64,000 bases of DNA from Tipula vernalis (lineage: Eukaryota > Arthropoda > Insecta > Diptera > Tipulidae): positions 33,873,045-33,937,044 of the forward strand of contig OY282558.1 in the NCBI GenBank assembly GCA_958295665.1, read 5' to 3'. This document shows positions 34,600-46,511 of the stretch, piece by piece. The notes below the pieces were generated by a model, which saw nothing but the letters and a program-made list of their open reading frames with translations, did not search any database and was not told the DNA's origin. The stretch's first letter is position 1. Each line of letters opens with the position of its first letter. The position numbers and the translations under genes were made by a program.

Positions 34600-36480
34600 G
34601 ACGTGCCCGGGCCGTTTTAGGTCAGTATCAGTGTAAGATATTTTCATTTACAAACGATGAAAGCTGATAATGGCGAAAAATTTTTATGATTGATTTCATG
34701 TTTACTAATGTTCTTAGAGAAGTAGGCAACTGGATAGAATTGCGAATCACCTTGTTTTTTCATAAGAGCAGCACCAAAACCGATTTTACTTACATCTGTA
34801 AGCAGCTCAGTCTTCCGAGTTGGATCATACAGAGCCAACACGGAGCAAGAAGGATCTTATTTGTAAACCGCTGGAAAACAGAAGGGGCATTTTTAAGGCT
34901 AAAAGGCATGCGCAAGTACTCAAACTGACCCTCAGGTGTCACAAATGAGGCATATTTAATCGATCCTTAAGAGACTCATCCTGATGAAATCGACTTTTCA
35001 AATCTAGTAGGCTAAATACCCTCTTATTACACAAGTACTCTAAACAATCAGAGGCAGAGGATAGTTGTCTTGGTCAGTGATCTTATTCAAGGTACGGTAA
35101 TCCACACACTAACCAATACAATACAATGGGTGATACATAGTAGATCACTGGTAATTAATCTCAACTCTTGTCTTTCCCTAACTGAAAGACGTCGTGGATA
35201 AGTATAAAATGGCACATTATTTTTCAAGTAAATACGCATCTCGTAATCTGGTACATTAATTTCTGAAGAGTCGACACCCAAATATTTTGTATTAATGCAC
35301 TTCTCAAAACATCTAATCATATTAAGTACTAGCTCTGGATCTGAAGAAGAAACCATGGTCGTAAAAATGTTCAAAGTACAACCACCGGCACCAAGATCAG
35401 GAACAGAAGCAAATGCATTAACCGTATCAAGTACCAAAGTATTATCGCCCTGGTTCAATGGTAATGAATTCATTTTATTTAGCCTTTCAAAGTACAATTT
35501 AATATTAAAAATCTGAAGTATACTCTACCCACAAGCAAATCAACCGGATGTCTACCTAGGTTGATTGCCAGTACTAATAAAAGCGGATTTATTCAAGGGA
35601 CCAACAGAAGCACCGCCAGGAAGCACGCACCTATGCAGAAAACCGGTCGGACTACCATTATCCAAAAGATAATTAATTAAACTAAATAGCGTACGCTACT
35701 AAGATTATTACTAAATGCAATACTCAGACATGCCATACTGATCACAGCCTGAGACAGCTCCTTCATTTCTTCACCATGCATCCCGGAAGTGGGTTAAGTC
35801 ACAGCAGCAACAATCTTCTGGTGTTTCGGGCAGCTTATTTTCTTGTGCTCAATTGAGCCACAAGGATCTGGCGGTTATAATAGTCTGGCTATACAATATC
35901 AATTGTTCTTAGTAGGTACAAAATTGTTCGGGCACTGGCCAATGTTGTAACGTATCCAGAAGTATGACGTATGCCAGAGACAATAAGAGATATTAAATCC
36001 TTTTCCGGAATACTATCCACATCCCAGGTCTTCATTTTCGTTTTTATTATATTACTGATGTTACTGATGGTGAAGCTTCTGGCTTCGGTTTCCATTTTCG
36101 CGACTTTGGCTTATAACTCTAACAAATGTTCACGATTTTTCAATCTGATAATTTCATCGGCCATATCTTCTAATGTTTCTTCGGTGGTTTCATTCAAACT
36201 TTTATTCCTGAGCTTAAGAGCTAACGGATCAGAACAAGCGGTGGTTGTAATCGCAGAAGCAGTTGTATTGACAATCGGAAGCTTAATCATAGTCGTAATT
36301 GGTGTTGTTGTACCAACACAAACACTAGTTGAAACTGCTGCATTTGCCTTAGTTGAAAGTGTAATTGACTGAAGCAGACAAGTCACATCCGGAACATAAG
36401 TCTTCAAATTTGAAGTATTTGAGTGCACTAAACTGACCTCTGAAGTGGCTTGCTAATTGTTAGCAGTCGAATCGGAATTT
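34600..36480 (-). pseudogene. Broken Ty3/gypsy retrotransposon (gag and pol fragments)
   Basis: On the minus strand, gag-like open frames lie at 36111-36428 and 35889-36095, followed near 35830-35870 by a degenerate zinc knuckle (C-G-S-I-E-H-K-K-I-S-C). A pol frame at 35087-35497 includes a VPFYTYPRRLS segment. After a frameshift, CVDYRTLNKITDQDNYPLPL at 35045-35110 and FEYLRMPFSLKNAPSVFQR near 34870-34930 are reverse-transcriptase blocks. An RNase H start (TDVSKIGFGAALMKK) follows at 34644-34841. The segment that should carry the YxDD catalytic box is deleted between the last two. No LTRs, protease or integrase were found. It is inactive. Confidence 0.88.
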
Positions 36481-39400
36481 CTGGGAGTAACCAATGATTC
36501 GGCATAGCCAAATTTTATACTATCAAAATTGACATCATATACATTGTCCCGTTATTTGAAATACTTATTGTTTTTTGCAGCTAAATGTCAATACGGTTTG
36601 GAGACCATATCATTTCATTTCGAGTTGGAAGCGTCATAACGCTGGTGGTTGCAGTAAACACGTGTATACACAGAATTAACGTAAGCGAAACGTAAGTTCA
36701 CTATTATAGTATAACAGTATATTTTTGTAACTGTAATATAGTTAGCGGCAGTTTTACTTATTTCATATAAAACTTTACGTAACCCAACATCTGATGTTGT
36801 TCCACGTCTTCCCTGCTAAATGCTGCCTTTCTGGCATACAATGTAGAATTTTTGTTTCATTAAGCTAAGCACCTTCAACTTTCATACAATACGTTAAAAT
36901 AAGTTAACTATATTTCGAAAGGTTTCCGTTGAGATGCGGTAAGGATAGATCGACTCTATAAAAAAATGATAAAACATTTACCTAAGTACTAAACTTAAAT
37001 TTTGAATACTTTTAAATAAAACGGAAGTTATTTAAACTCTAAATTAAAAAAAAACAATCTTTAATCCAAATCGATCAAAATTTGGAGAAATCTACAAAAA
37101 AATGTTGTAAAATAATAAAAATGTTAGTTAGATGAGGCTAAAAACAAATTGTAGAGACAAAAAAATTTATTCGTTAAGTTTCGTTTCGTAAAATGTTTTT
37201 CATTGTGTTGTAAACTTAGCCTTGTAAACTTTGAAGAATTTTTGTTACAGTATACCACTTGGCTCTACATTTAGAATTTTGATTCTAAATTCCTATAGCT
37301 AGAATACCACAATCTCTAAATTTAGAGTTCGTGCTGTTGATGTGAGTATCTCTAAATTATAAATCCTTACCTTCCTCATTCCTAGGTGGCAATAGTTTAG
37401 GAGGGGTGTAACATATACTTTTACATTCAAGGTAGGCGCATGCCAGAAGACTTTAGGTTTCTCGACACGCAGTCTACACTAAAAATATAAATATTTACTC
37501 TTGTGTTATATCCAGCCTATACATTATTCAACATTGAGTCTATGGGAAAAAACCGCGTTCGGACTTCATAATCCACTCTATTGTAGTTTTTCGGTGTTCC
37601 CGTGGTTGATTTTTCATTTTCTTGTTTCGAATTCGAAAATTTGGTTATCAAATTTGATTCGACGTTACTCGGTGTTTAGTAAAAGAAATGGCCGTAACAT
37701 TTACCGTCGTTTTTCATCTTATTCAAACTGATTTAATACTTACATAAAATTACTTGGAAGGCTATATACGAGTAGGTATTAATGATAATAATTTATAGGT
37801 TCGTTGGTAATATGGTAAATTAAATAAACATGCCTAATATTCACATATTAGAAAAAATACGTTTTCTGCAATAAATGTTTTTATTTGGTAGGCTTACCAA
37901 GCGAATTTCTTTTTCATCTTTTAAACAATATTATTTTTTATTTACATTTGTTGTTCACATCATTTAATTTCTTTAGTATTTTTATTTGTGTTTTTAATTT
38001 TTTTTTTTTTTTTGGAAGAAATGATTTTTTGTTTAATTAGATTTTTTCATTAAAAATGATTTTCATTACTTTTTTCTTATCGGGTGATGTTAAGAGAAAA
38101 ACCAACGGTTTGAAAAGAATGTTTTGAAATTAATATTTTAAACTAAAATAATAAATAAATATCAAAAATATATTATTAATATGAAATGTATTTAGGATAA
38201 ATGGATTTCACATTATTCGAGGTTAATTTCATTTTGATTACAAAATCAATTATTATATTTGCACAACCTATATTATGATTTTTTGTAATTTTGTGAAGCA
38301 CCCTTTTAAATATTGCTTTCTGCTTGGAAGACTTCGATTTATACAGAATACATCACATATTTAAAAATGAATAAAACTCAAAAAAAAAAAAAAAAATAAA
38401 AATAAAATTAATTAAATATTTTGATTATTAATCACAATATGTTATTTTCTAACTAACCGATTTTATCAATTTTTATAGAAGTTCCGTCCTTTTAAATAAT
38501 ACATACAATATTAATTAATTTTCAGTAACTTAATAAGAGTAAATATCTTAACATATTTTTCGTAAGTATTATTTTAATATTATTTAAAATTGAATGATCA
38601 TCTCTAACATCACATTCCGATTTGTACTTAAATTTTAATTATTTAATTTTTTCTTTTTACTTCTAATTAATTATTATTATTGTAATTACTAAAAATTTAC
38701 ATTATTTATTTCGATTGTATTTTCTTTATTTAATATTCCTTTTTGAGTTTTAATTTTAATATAATTTATTTATTCTTATTTTTATTCTCATTAAGTTAAT
38801 TCTTAGAAGACTTGACTAAAAATTATTTACATTTTCTAATAAAAAAAATACAAGACTATTCACAACCATAATTTTGTTTATTTATATTTTATAAATTTAA
38901 AATTTTTTAATTAATTATTTTATAATAAATAAATAAATGTATATATTATATATAATTATATTTTTATATATAATATATATAAATATTCATATTATTCATA
39001 AATTCTTATTATTTTTTATTTATTTTAATTGTAGAAGTTTCATAGCGTTTTCACTATGTGCTAAAATTGATTGTGAAAATTTATTAAAGTATGTATGTCT
39101 GTTTGGTATTATTATTAATAAAAATAAAATTACAATTTATTACAATTTATATTGTGCCGAGTTAATTTTTGTTATATTAATTACTAAATAAAATTAGTTA
39201 AAAAATATTTAATTAGACTCAAGCGATTTCAAACAGAATATTGTAAATGTATTCAATCATTTGATTTATGATTTACAAACTACATCATACTCTTACAATA
39301 AATTAAATAGAATAGTGTTAGTCTAGTCAGGTTTGGATACCGATTGAAAAAGGGAAAGGTTGAGGTGGAAAGGGATGCAGAATATCTTCCCGGTGTTAGT

Positions 39401-40872
39401 TCATTTCCGATCCTTTTGAAGCATACTTCCGTAATATAAAGTAAAGTAGTAAAGAGTTGTTTTTATGAGACATATTACGATTAAATCGGGTTTTGCCGGG
39501 ACACATTTTCGTGGCCAAATATTTAACAACATGTCATGTTGGTTTGGTGTCATAGTTTAACAGGGGAGATCTTCGTATTCGATAAACAAATACAAAAATA
39601 TTTAATTCGTTAGTTTGATCGTTTCATGAAGATTACTGTAAGAACAGATCACAATTTATCACGACAAAAATGATACCTTTAAATTATTTAGGGTACAGAG
39701 AGGAACGTTAATTAAAATATTATTTCGTGTTTTTTTTTTTAATTTCATACATACACTATTTATCAATTTATTAAATTAATCTTAATAAGATTAATTGTAA
39801 TGAGATTAGTTTTTTTAGTATATTTTGTTTCAAAATATGCACAAACAAATTTAAAAAATAATAAATTAATTAGACATAGATATTATACATTCTAATAAAT
39901 AAAACTAAACCAAATATTTTTGTTTAAAATTACAGTTAATAAACATAAATAATTCTAATATTTATTTTTTTTTTTTTTTGAATTTTTATAAATATAAGTA
40001 TGTATGTATTAATTTAAATCCAGCTAAGATTTACAGAAAAAATTGTTCGATGCATAAAAAGCAATAATATATAAATAGTCAATATAATAAAATTTTATAT
40101 ATATATTTAATTAAAAAATCGATGATTATAGCTTCAAAAACCAATCTATTAAAAAAATTATTGATAAAGCTTTATGAGGCAAGTAGTTTTTGAGTTTTAT
40201 AGCCGTTTGTGAGCCTAAAAACTTTGCTTGATTGTTTATTCATGAAAATTGACACATCAATGTTAAATTTATTTGCATAAGGTACAATAAATTGATTTGA
40301 TTTTTTCTTATTTTTTTTAATCTTAAAAAATGTTATTAAAAATATTGAATTTATTATTAAATATATTTTTGATTGTATTCACTTTAGTCAATTGCCAAAG
40401 AAATAGATTTATTTTAAAAATTTAAGTTCAATGTTTGTCTGAACGACACCACATCGAAATAGTTTTTAATGACAAAATCACAAAGCACAACTCAAATCCC
40501 AGTTTACAACTCTTAAATGATATTTTTGTTATTAAAATCTCAATAAAACTCCAGTTTTAAGTGTAAATTAAAGTTCGAGTTAAATTTATTTAGTATTTGT
40601 TCATAATAATAGTTATTTATGTAACCAATTACGAAATGCCTCATACTTTGTGTAACAAACATTCCATATTTGCGAAACGACCGGAGCGAGTCACATACAT
40701 AAGTTACACAAAGGGTCTATTTTTTTTATTCGCACAAGGAGAGATACAAGGACAATTTTCACCTTACCCTGCTTGATTTGAATAAAAAAATAAGCTCTTA
40801 AAATTTCATTTCCTAACGCGTTTCGTACAAGATTTTTTCTAATTTTGTTTTGTGTTTTAAATTTTAAATTTA
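36481..40872. other. Very AT-rich stretch with one solitary transposon end
   Basis: No gene recognised. At 37429-37481 the sequence AAGGTAGGCGCATGCCAGAA and onward closely matches both ends of the inverted-repeat element at 43379-43907, so it is probably one end of a related element. A moderately GC-rich block at 39310-39560 may be old repeat sequence. The remainder is AT-rich with homopolymers. Confidence 0.45.
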
Positions 40873-41028
40873 CACCTGTCCCTCGATTAACACGGTACTT
40901 CGAACGGTCAACGAATTGGGACAAAGTCTTGATTAACACGCACAGAAGTATTAGTCGCGATTAACACGGTTTCGAGTTACACGGTAATTTGGCGGAACGT
41001 AATTACCGTGTTAATCGAGGGACAGGTG
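40873..41028. mobile_element. pogo/Tigger-like MITE, perfect 25-bp inverted repeats
   Basis: The element begins CACCTGTCCCTCGATTAACA and ends with the exact complement over 25 bp. TA dinucleotides at 40871-40872 and 41029-41030 fit a TA target duplication. The CCTCG-AACACG tip and TA preference fit the pogo/Tigger branch of the Tc1-mariner superfamily. Internal degenerate copies of the tip (GATTAACACG) occur near 40930 and 40961. At 156 bp it has no coding capacity. The lack of mismatches between the ends suggests a fairly recent insertion. Confidence 0.85.
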
Positions 41029-41151
41029 TATTTCAATTTTTATTGTACATCAAGTAGGCATAAACAGGTTTTGAAAATATTCTTTATTTCCTAAATAGTT
41101 GTGAAAAATATGTCATTTCGTAACCTACTACGATTTTGAAAAATAAATTAT

Positions 41152-41212
41152 ATTATTGATGACTATGGTGTGATTGATGATTTCAATTAATATTATTGAT
41201 GACTATGGTGTG
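41152..41212 (+). repeat. Short direct repeat, 40-bp period
   Basis: ATTATTGATGACTATGGTGT occurs twice, 40 bp apart, directly before the inverted-repeat element at 41213. It may be a local duplication. Confidence 0.7.
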
Positions 41213-41757
41213 CTCTAGCGGATTATATTAAAGTAAGCAAACGCTATAACAATAATTTGCTAAATGAAGTTATATATATGGAAATAAAGTAAGTCTGTTT
41301 CTGTTTGAAAATCTAATCAAACCAATTATGTTTGTTTAACGTGAGAATTTCATATATTTGATTAATTTTATTAAACTGTGCAGAACATTGCAGAAAATTC
41401 ATGTTCAGTTCACTATAAATAAATCTTTGAGTCACTAAATATTTTTGAAATTATATTATACCATATTTGGAACGTTTTAAATGATAAATACAAGCTAAAA
41501 TTCAATATTTTTAAAGTATTTATGTTTTTAATAACATTAGATTACTATCAAATTTCTGAAATTTTTAAGCACAAATTTTTGGTATTAAAAATGATAAAAC
41601 AGTCCTAATTAATAAAATATATAAAAATCACACTTTAAACTATATACATACATACATGAATTAGACTCTACATATTTCCATATATGGTACATAACTTCAT
41701 AAAGCAAATTTGTATTACAGGTACAGCGTTTGCTTACTTCAATATTGTCCGCTTAAG
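41213..41757. mobile_element. MITE with about 70-bp imperfect inverted repeats
   Basis: Left arm motifs TAGCGGATTATATT, AAGTAAGCAAACGCT and AATTTGCTAAATGAAGTTAT appear inverted and in mirror order at 41675-41757 (ATAACTTCATAAAGCAAATT, AGCGTTTGCTTACTT, CAATATTGTCCGCTT). The element is about 545 bp with an AT-rich centre and no coding sequence. The exact ends and target duplication are uncertain. Confidence 0.75.
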
Positions 41758-42463
41758 GCGCTTTTTCAACTTTACCATTCATCAATTTCGAACTGTGATT
41801 TTTACAATTAAAACTGTAGAATTTATTTGAAATAATTTATTGTTACAAAATTGTACTAGATTCGTAGGTTTATCAATTTAGGTGGGATATTTTGCCCTTC
41901 AATATTTTTTATGTTCAATATAGTATTGGATTTGAAATTGGAATTCAATTTTTGAGAACGAGAATATAATTCTCGTTTGAAATTCGGTTCGTTTTCAATT
42001 TTTTTCATGAATAATAAATTTCACAACGGAAACCTATAGAGAACGGTTTGTAGATCTAGCGACAAAAAATTAAAGTTTGAGAGGGACAAAAGAAGGAAAA
42101 TAATTTTTTTGTTTATTTATTAAAAATGATATTTTTTTTTTGTTCAGTTGTGTTGTCCTGATATTTATTTACCAGGCTGTGGGATTTGCATTACGGTCTC
42201 TACACAAATCGCGAATATACGAGTATATCTCAAAATACTGAATCACTTTATTATTTTTAATGCTAACTGTTACTTACACGTACTTTAACAGTTCTCATTA
42301 GAGATAAGAAAAATGTGATCTAGCGCACTGGGTATGAAGCAGGCAAACTAATCGAGTACTTGGATTTTAATGCTGTGTGCCTTAATCGACTAAACTAAAG
42401 TATAAAAGTGATTAACTGTATCTCAAAAAGAACTAAACTAAACCAAAATAAATGTTAAAAATA

Positions 42464-42785
42464 GGCGTTTTCGGAAATAAATCCTGAATAACTTCAGGCT
42501 AACTTTCGAACGTTAAACTATCCACTTATTTACGAACGAAAGAGATAACTTCAAGCTAACTAACACACCAACATCTAAATTATGGTTTTATTTTTTTATA
42601 ATTAGCTGTAATTATAATGACAAATATAAAACAATACCTAATTAGGACTTAAAACAAATACCTAATTATCTTTCAAAATATACCTTCGAGTTTTGCTTAC
42701 TTATCTTAACATTTTGTACGGGATAGAAAACTTGAATAATTTTTTACCAACATCATGCTTTTCAGGATCTATTTCCGAAAACTCC
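42464..42785. mobile_element. MITE with TA flanks and 24-bp inverted repeats
   Basis: It begins GGCGTTTTCGGAAATAAATC and ends with the near-complement GATCTATTTCCGAAAACTCC, followed by TA at 42786-42787 and preceded by TA at 42462-42463. Two mismatches separate the ends over the first 20 bases. TA duplication fits the Tc1-mariner superfamily. The 322-bp element has no open frame of note. Confidence 0.8.
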
Positions 42786-43378
42786 TAATGTTCGAAAAAC
42801 TACAACACAAATACATAAATCTATACATTTCTTTGTTTAATAATTGATAATGGCGCATTTATCATTCACCAAAGTAATTTTAACGTATTTTAAATTTTTT
42901 TAAATAAAGTAATTCAAAAAAAATAAACATAAATTGGTAGTAAAATTCGGAGATAAAATTCGTCAATCTTTTTCCGAGCAAGCATATTAAATTTATAGTA
43001 AATTTTTTTGTTGTTATTTTTATTATTTTGACATTTTTAATTTTTATGACTGAATTTATGTGACCAAAAATTAACTTTAAAACAAATTAAACAAAAAAGA
43101 ATTTCTTTTAAATGGATCACGATGTATTATCCATTAAAATGCGTGTTCGAATTTTTTCGATATTGAATTTGACATACATATTTTAATTTTTTGTATGGGC
43201 AAGGTTATTTCAGTAAATTTTGTATCAACATAACAAAAATAAATTTTAGTATAAATTTACTATGGTGTTTTTCCGAATGTGCTAGATATCGAACAAAAGT
43301 AGTTCACAAGTAGGCTCGTATATTAACTTTTCGGCTGCCGTCTATGAGACAATAGCAGAAGTTTCAATTTTCTTTTAA

Positions 43379-43907
43379 AGGCAGGAGCATGCAAAAAGAC
43401 TTCAAGTTTTGCGACACGCAGTCTACACTAAAAAGATAAATATGTTTCATGATATACATTTTTACAGAGGTATGTTCCAACCAATCGACCTGTCGCCATG
43501 CTTCCTTTCCGTGACTTCACTTCGAGTTATATATTTCGGAACGTTGACACCGTTTGGTAAAGATTTCTGTTTTTTTGTATCGTGTACAGTCGTTGAAACT
43601 TATTTCTATTTCCAAAACGCAAAAATATTCTTATAAACCAAAATCAATTCGCAAAAAATATCCAAATTAACTCAGAATGAGGTCACGCCCCACGTGCTTT
43701 CAGCTATCAAACATACCTTGTCATATTTATATCATGAATATGTTCCATCTTTCTTGTGTTATATTCTAAAAAAGTTACAAAAAATAATACAACAACAAAA
43801 ACATTTAGTAACTTTTTAGAATATTCACACAAGAGAGATGGAACACATTTATCGTTTTGGGAAAAAATGTGTGTCGAAAAACCTGAAGTCTTTGGCATGC
43901 GCCTACC
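43379..43907. mobile_element. Inverted-repeat element, possible TTAA target
   Basis: AGGCAGGAGCATGCAAAAAG at the left pairs with GGTAGGCGCATGCCAAAGAC read from the right, continuing through ACTTCAGGTTTTTCGACACAC for about 45 bp. TTAA lies just outside both ends (43375-43378 and 43908-43911). The right half folds again: GTTCCATCTTTCTTGTGT near 43742 is inverted near 43823. No transposase was seen. A solitary matching end lies at 37429. Confidence 0.75.
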
Positions 43908-44104
43908 TTAAAAGTTGATTAAGGCCCACAGCATAAATTCCGTTAATTAAAAAAAAAATTCGACGAATTTCTAAATTGTCCAATAAAATACAGCTACAAT
44001 ATCGCAAACACTAATTTGGGTAAAAAGCGGCCCTTTGCCCGAAAGAATGATGAATATAGGATTAGAAATGGAATGATGTTTTATTCGAGGCAGCGATGTA
44101 CTAC

Positions 44105-44264
44105 GAAATCCCGGTTTTCAAAATCCTGGTTTAAAAGATGTATTTTTTAAAAATTCTTGTAAAGGAAAATTTTAATTTTGATACGGGATTTCATCAGACC
44201 CGTAAAATAGAAATAAAAATGGGGATTTTTATTTTTGCAGAATCAGGATTTTAAAAACCGGATT
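44105..44264. repeat. Inverted repeat, 25-bp arms
   Basis: GAAATCCCGGTTTTCAAAAT pairs imperfectly with the complement of ATTTTAAAAACCGGATTA near 44247-44264. It may be a small MITE; the ends are not defined. Confidence 0.4.
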
Positions 44265-44663
44265 AACAAAAAAAAACAGAATTTTGATAAATCGGGTTTT
44301 TTGAAAATTGGGATAGCTAGTGAGGCTAGAACATCCCACCAGCTGACGATATTTGCCTGATTTATTATTGCCCTTTTTGATTTAGTGTTGTTCATACATG
44401 TTAGAAAAATTAGGCTTGGTTTAATAAATTTGAGGTTGGCTTTCACATTTTGTTTTTTTTTTTTTTTGAATAAAAATGTGATAATTTAGTTTGCGTTTGT
44501 TTGAAAATTAATATTAATTCTGGATTCGATTGATTCGTAAATTTTTGGATAAAATTCCAACGATTGTGTGACAATTTGTATAAAACATAAATTGATTTAT
44601 ATAGATATTAGAATATTAATTTATTTTTAACAAATTCGTTTGGCAATTCAATTTAGTTATTAT

Positions 44664-44666
<3 letters not shown>

Positions 44667-44722
<56 letters not shown>

Positions 44723-44741
44723 TATATATTTATATATATCG
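44667..44741. repeat. (TA)n microsatellite
   Basis: About 75 bp of almost pure TA with three interruptions (ATTATA, ATTATA, TATTTATA). Confidence 0.97.
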
Positions 44742-45780
44742 TCATATTAACTGTTATGTAAATATTATAAATCATAACATTACATGCATTATTTTAAATA
44801 GATAAAAAGTTTACTGATATTTTTAACAACCAAACTTTAATTACTAAATAGAAAAGTATATGTGTAAAAATATATATATTATATATTAGATACACACATA
44901 CGTATATACACGTATCTGTAGATTAGTAAACAGACCATTTCTCATGCTGTTTGCTACACTATTTGTTTGTCTAAAAATATCCTGGTTAGAGCATTAGAGA
45001 AAATCCAACTAGCTGTGCAATCAAAAGGTCAAAAGCTAATAAAATATAAACATAACAGTGAAAAATGTTTAATTCGCGGTCTTTTTGTTACATTAAAGAA
45101 TTATTATTAATAACTGTATTTGTTGATTTACACATCACATCTTTCAATAAACCATGGCTATTCACCATCATTCTCCTCATATTGGCAGTATAGTTTTATT
45201 TTAACACCACAGATTGATTTAAGCGTTATTGATTTTTTTTAAATAATGTATAAGACTTAACTCTTGGACAGCTCGAGAAGCCGACTGCTTACTATATAGC
45301 CTACAAGTTTTATTTTATAATTCAAGTTACAATAAATAACAATTAAAGAATATTACACAACCATTTTTACTATTAATTAATGATTTTTTTTTTTGTATTT
45401 TTTTTATCTATAATTAGAACAAAAAAATTTTTTTTTCTTTTTAAATAAATATATCGTTTTAAGATATTAATTGATTTATTTGAACGAAAGTAACTTCAAA
45501 AATATTTTCTGATTATGAATTTATTTTGAACGATAGATGTTTGGCTAAACTAAAGAAATTTTAAGAGAAAAGCGTGGCAGCATTATTAGAGCCAAATAAC
45601 AAATGTTTAATTCTGCAAATTTTTAAATTACGAACAAACTTAACGCATTATATTTATTTATATATATACATCATATTATACATATAATATTTGTTTTTAA
45701 TCAATTAACATCTTAATTTTTGCTGTTAAATAATTTCGCGTAAATAATCTCGCTTTACATATTTTAAATAAATTAATGAG

Positions 45781-45811
<31 letters not shown>

Positions 45812-46487
45812 GTTTTTTACTAAATATTAGCTAACATTTTGCTTTTTTTTTGTTTTTGGTTTTCGTTTGATAAAAAAACATCTACTTAAATATTAAACGG
45901 ACATTTTTACCCCCTTATATTTAAATAATTTTATAAATTAATTAAATATATTTATTTATTTAAATTAATTTGTATTTTTGCATTTTTTAATTTTTTTTAT
46001 TTTTATTTGTTTTTGATTAATTTTATTAATATTCTAATTTATTTTTAATAACTAAAGCACTTCATTTGTTAACGATGATACATATTTTATTATATATTTT
46101 CTAAATATTATTTATTAATATTTTTATGTTGTTATTTAATTATATAAGAATAATAATAATAATACAAATAATTATTAAGTTGAGAGATCTAAAAGTTTTT
46201 TATTTTCTATTTGTAAGATAAGCTGCTTTAAATGTTTTGATTGGTCTATCATGTGTTTAATTTTAACTAACTAATGACTAACCTGTTTATACAAATTTTT
46301 GTAATAGGAAGCTTAACTTTTACTTGGAGAAAAGTAAATGCTTGTTTATAATATGTATGTATATTGTATATTATGTATGTACGTTCAAAAGTGATTTCAG
46401 TTCTAGTTCTTATACACATGTAATCATGATAGTTGTTTGTTTATGTATTGTACATGATATATTTTATGTATTATTATTATTATTAAT
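44742..46487. other. AT-rich stretch downstream of the DPP10-like gene
   Basis: No gene recognised. It contains a 28-base T run at 45784-45811 and other homopolymers. An AATAAA on the minus strand at 46488-46493 probably ends the neighbouring gene's transcript. Confidence 0.5.
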
Positions 46488-46493
46488 TTTATT
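46488..46493 (-). promoter_or_regulatory. Candidate polyadenylation signal, DPP10-like gene
   Basis: AATAAA on the minus strand, 19 bases beyond the TAA. If used, the 3' UTR is very short; further signals occur downstream. Confidence 0.35.
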
Positions 46494-46511
46494 AAATATA
46501 ATATATTCACT

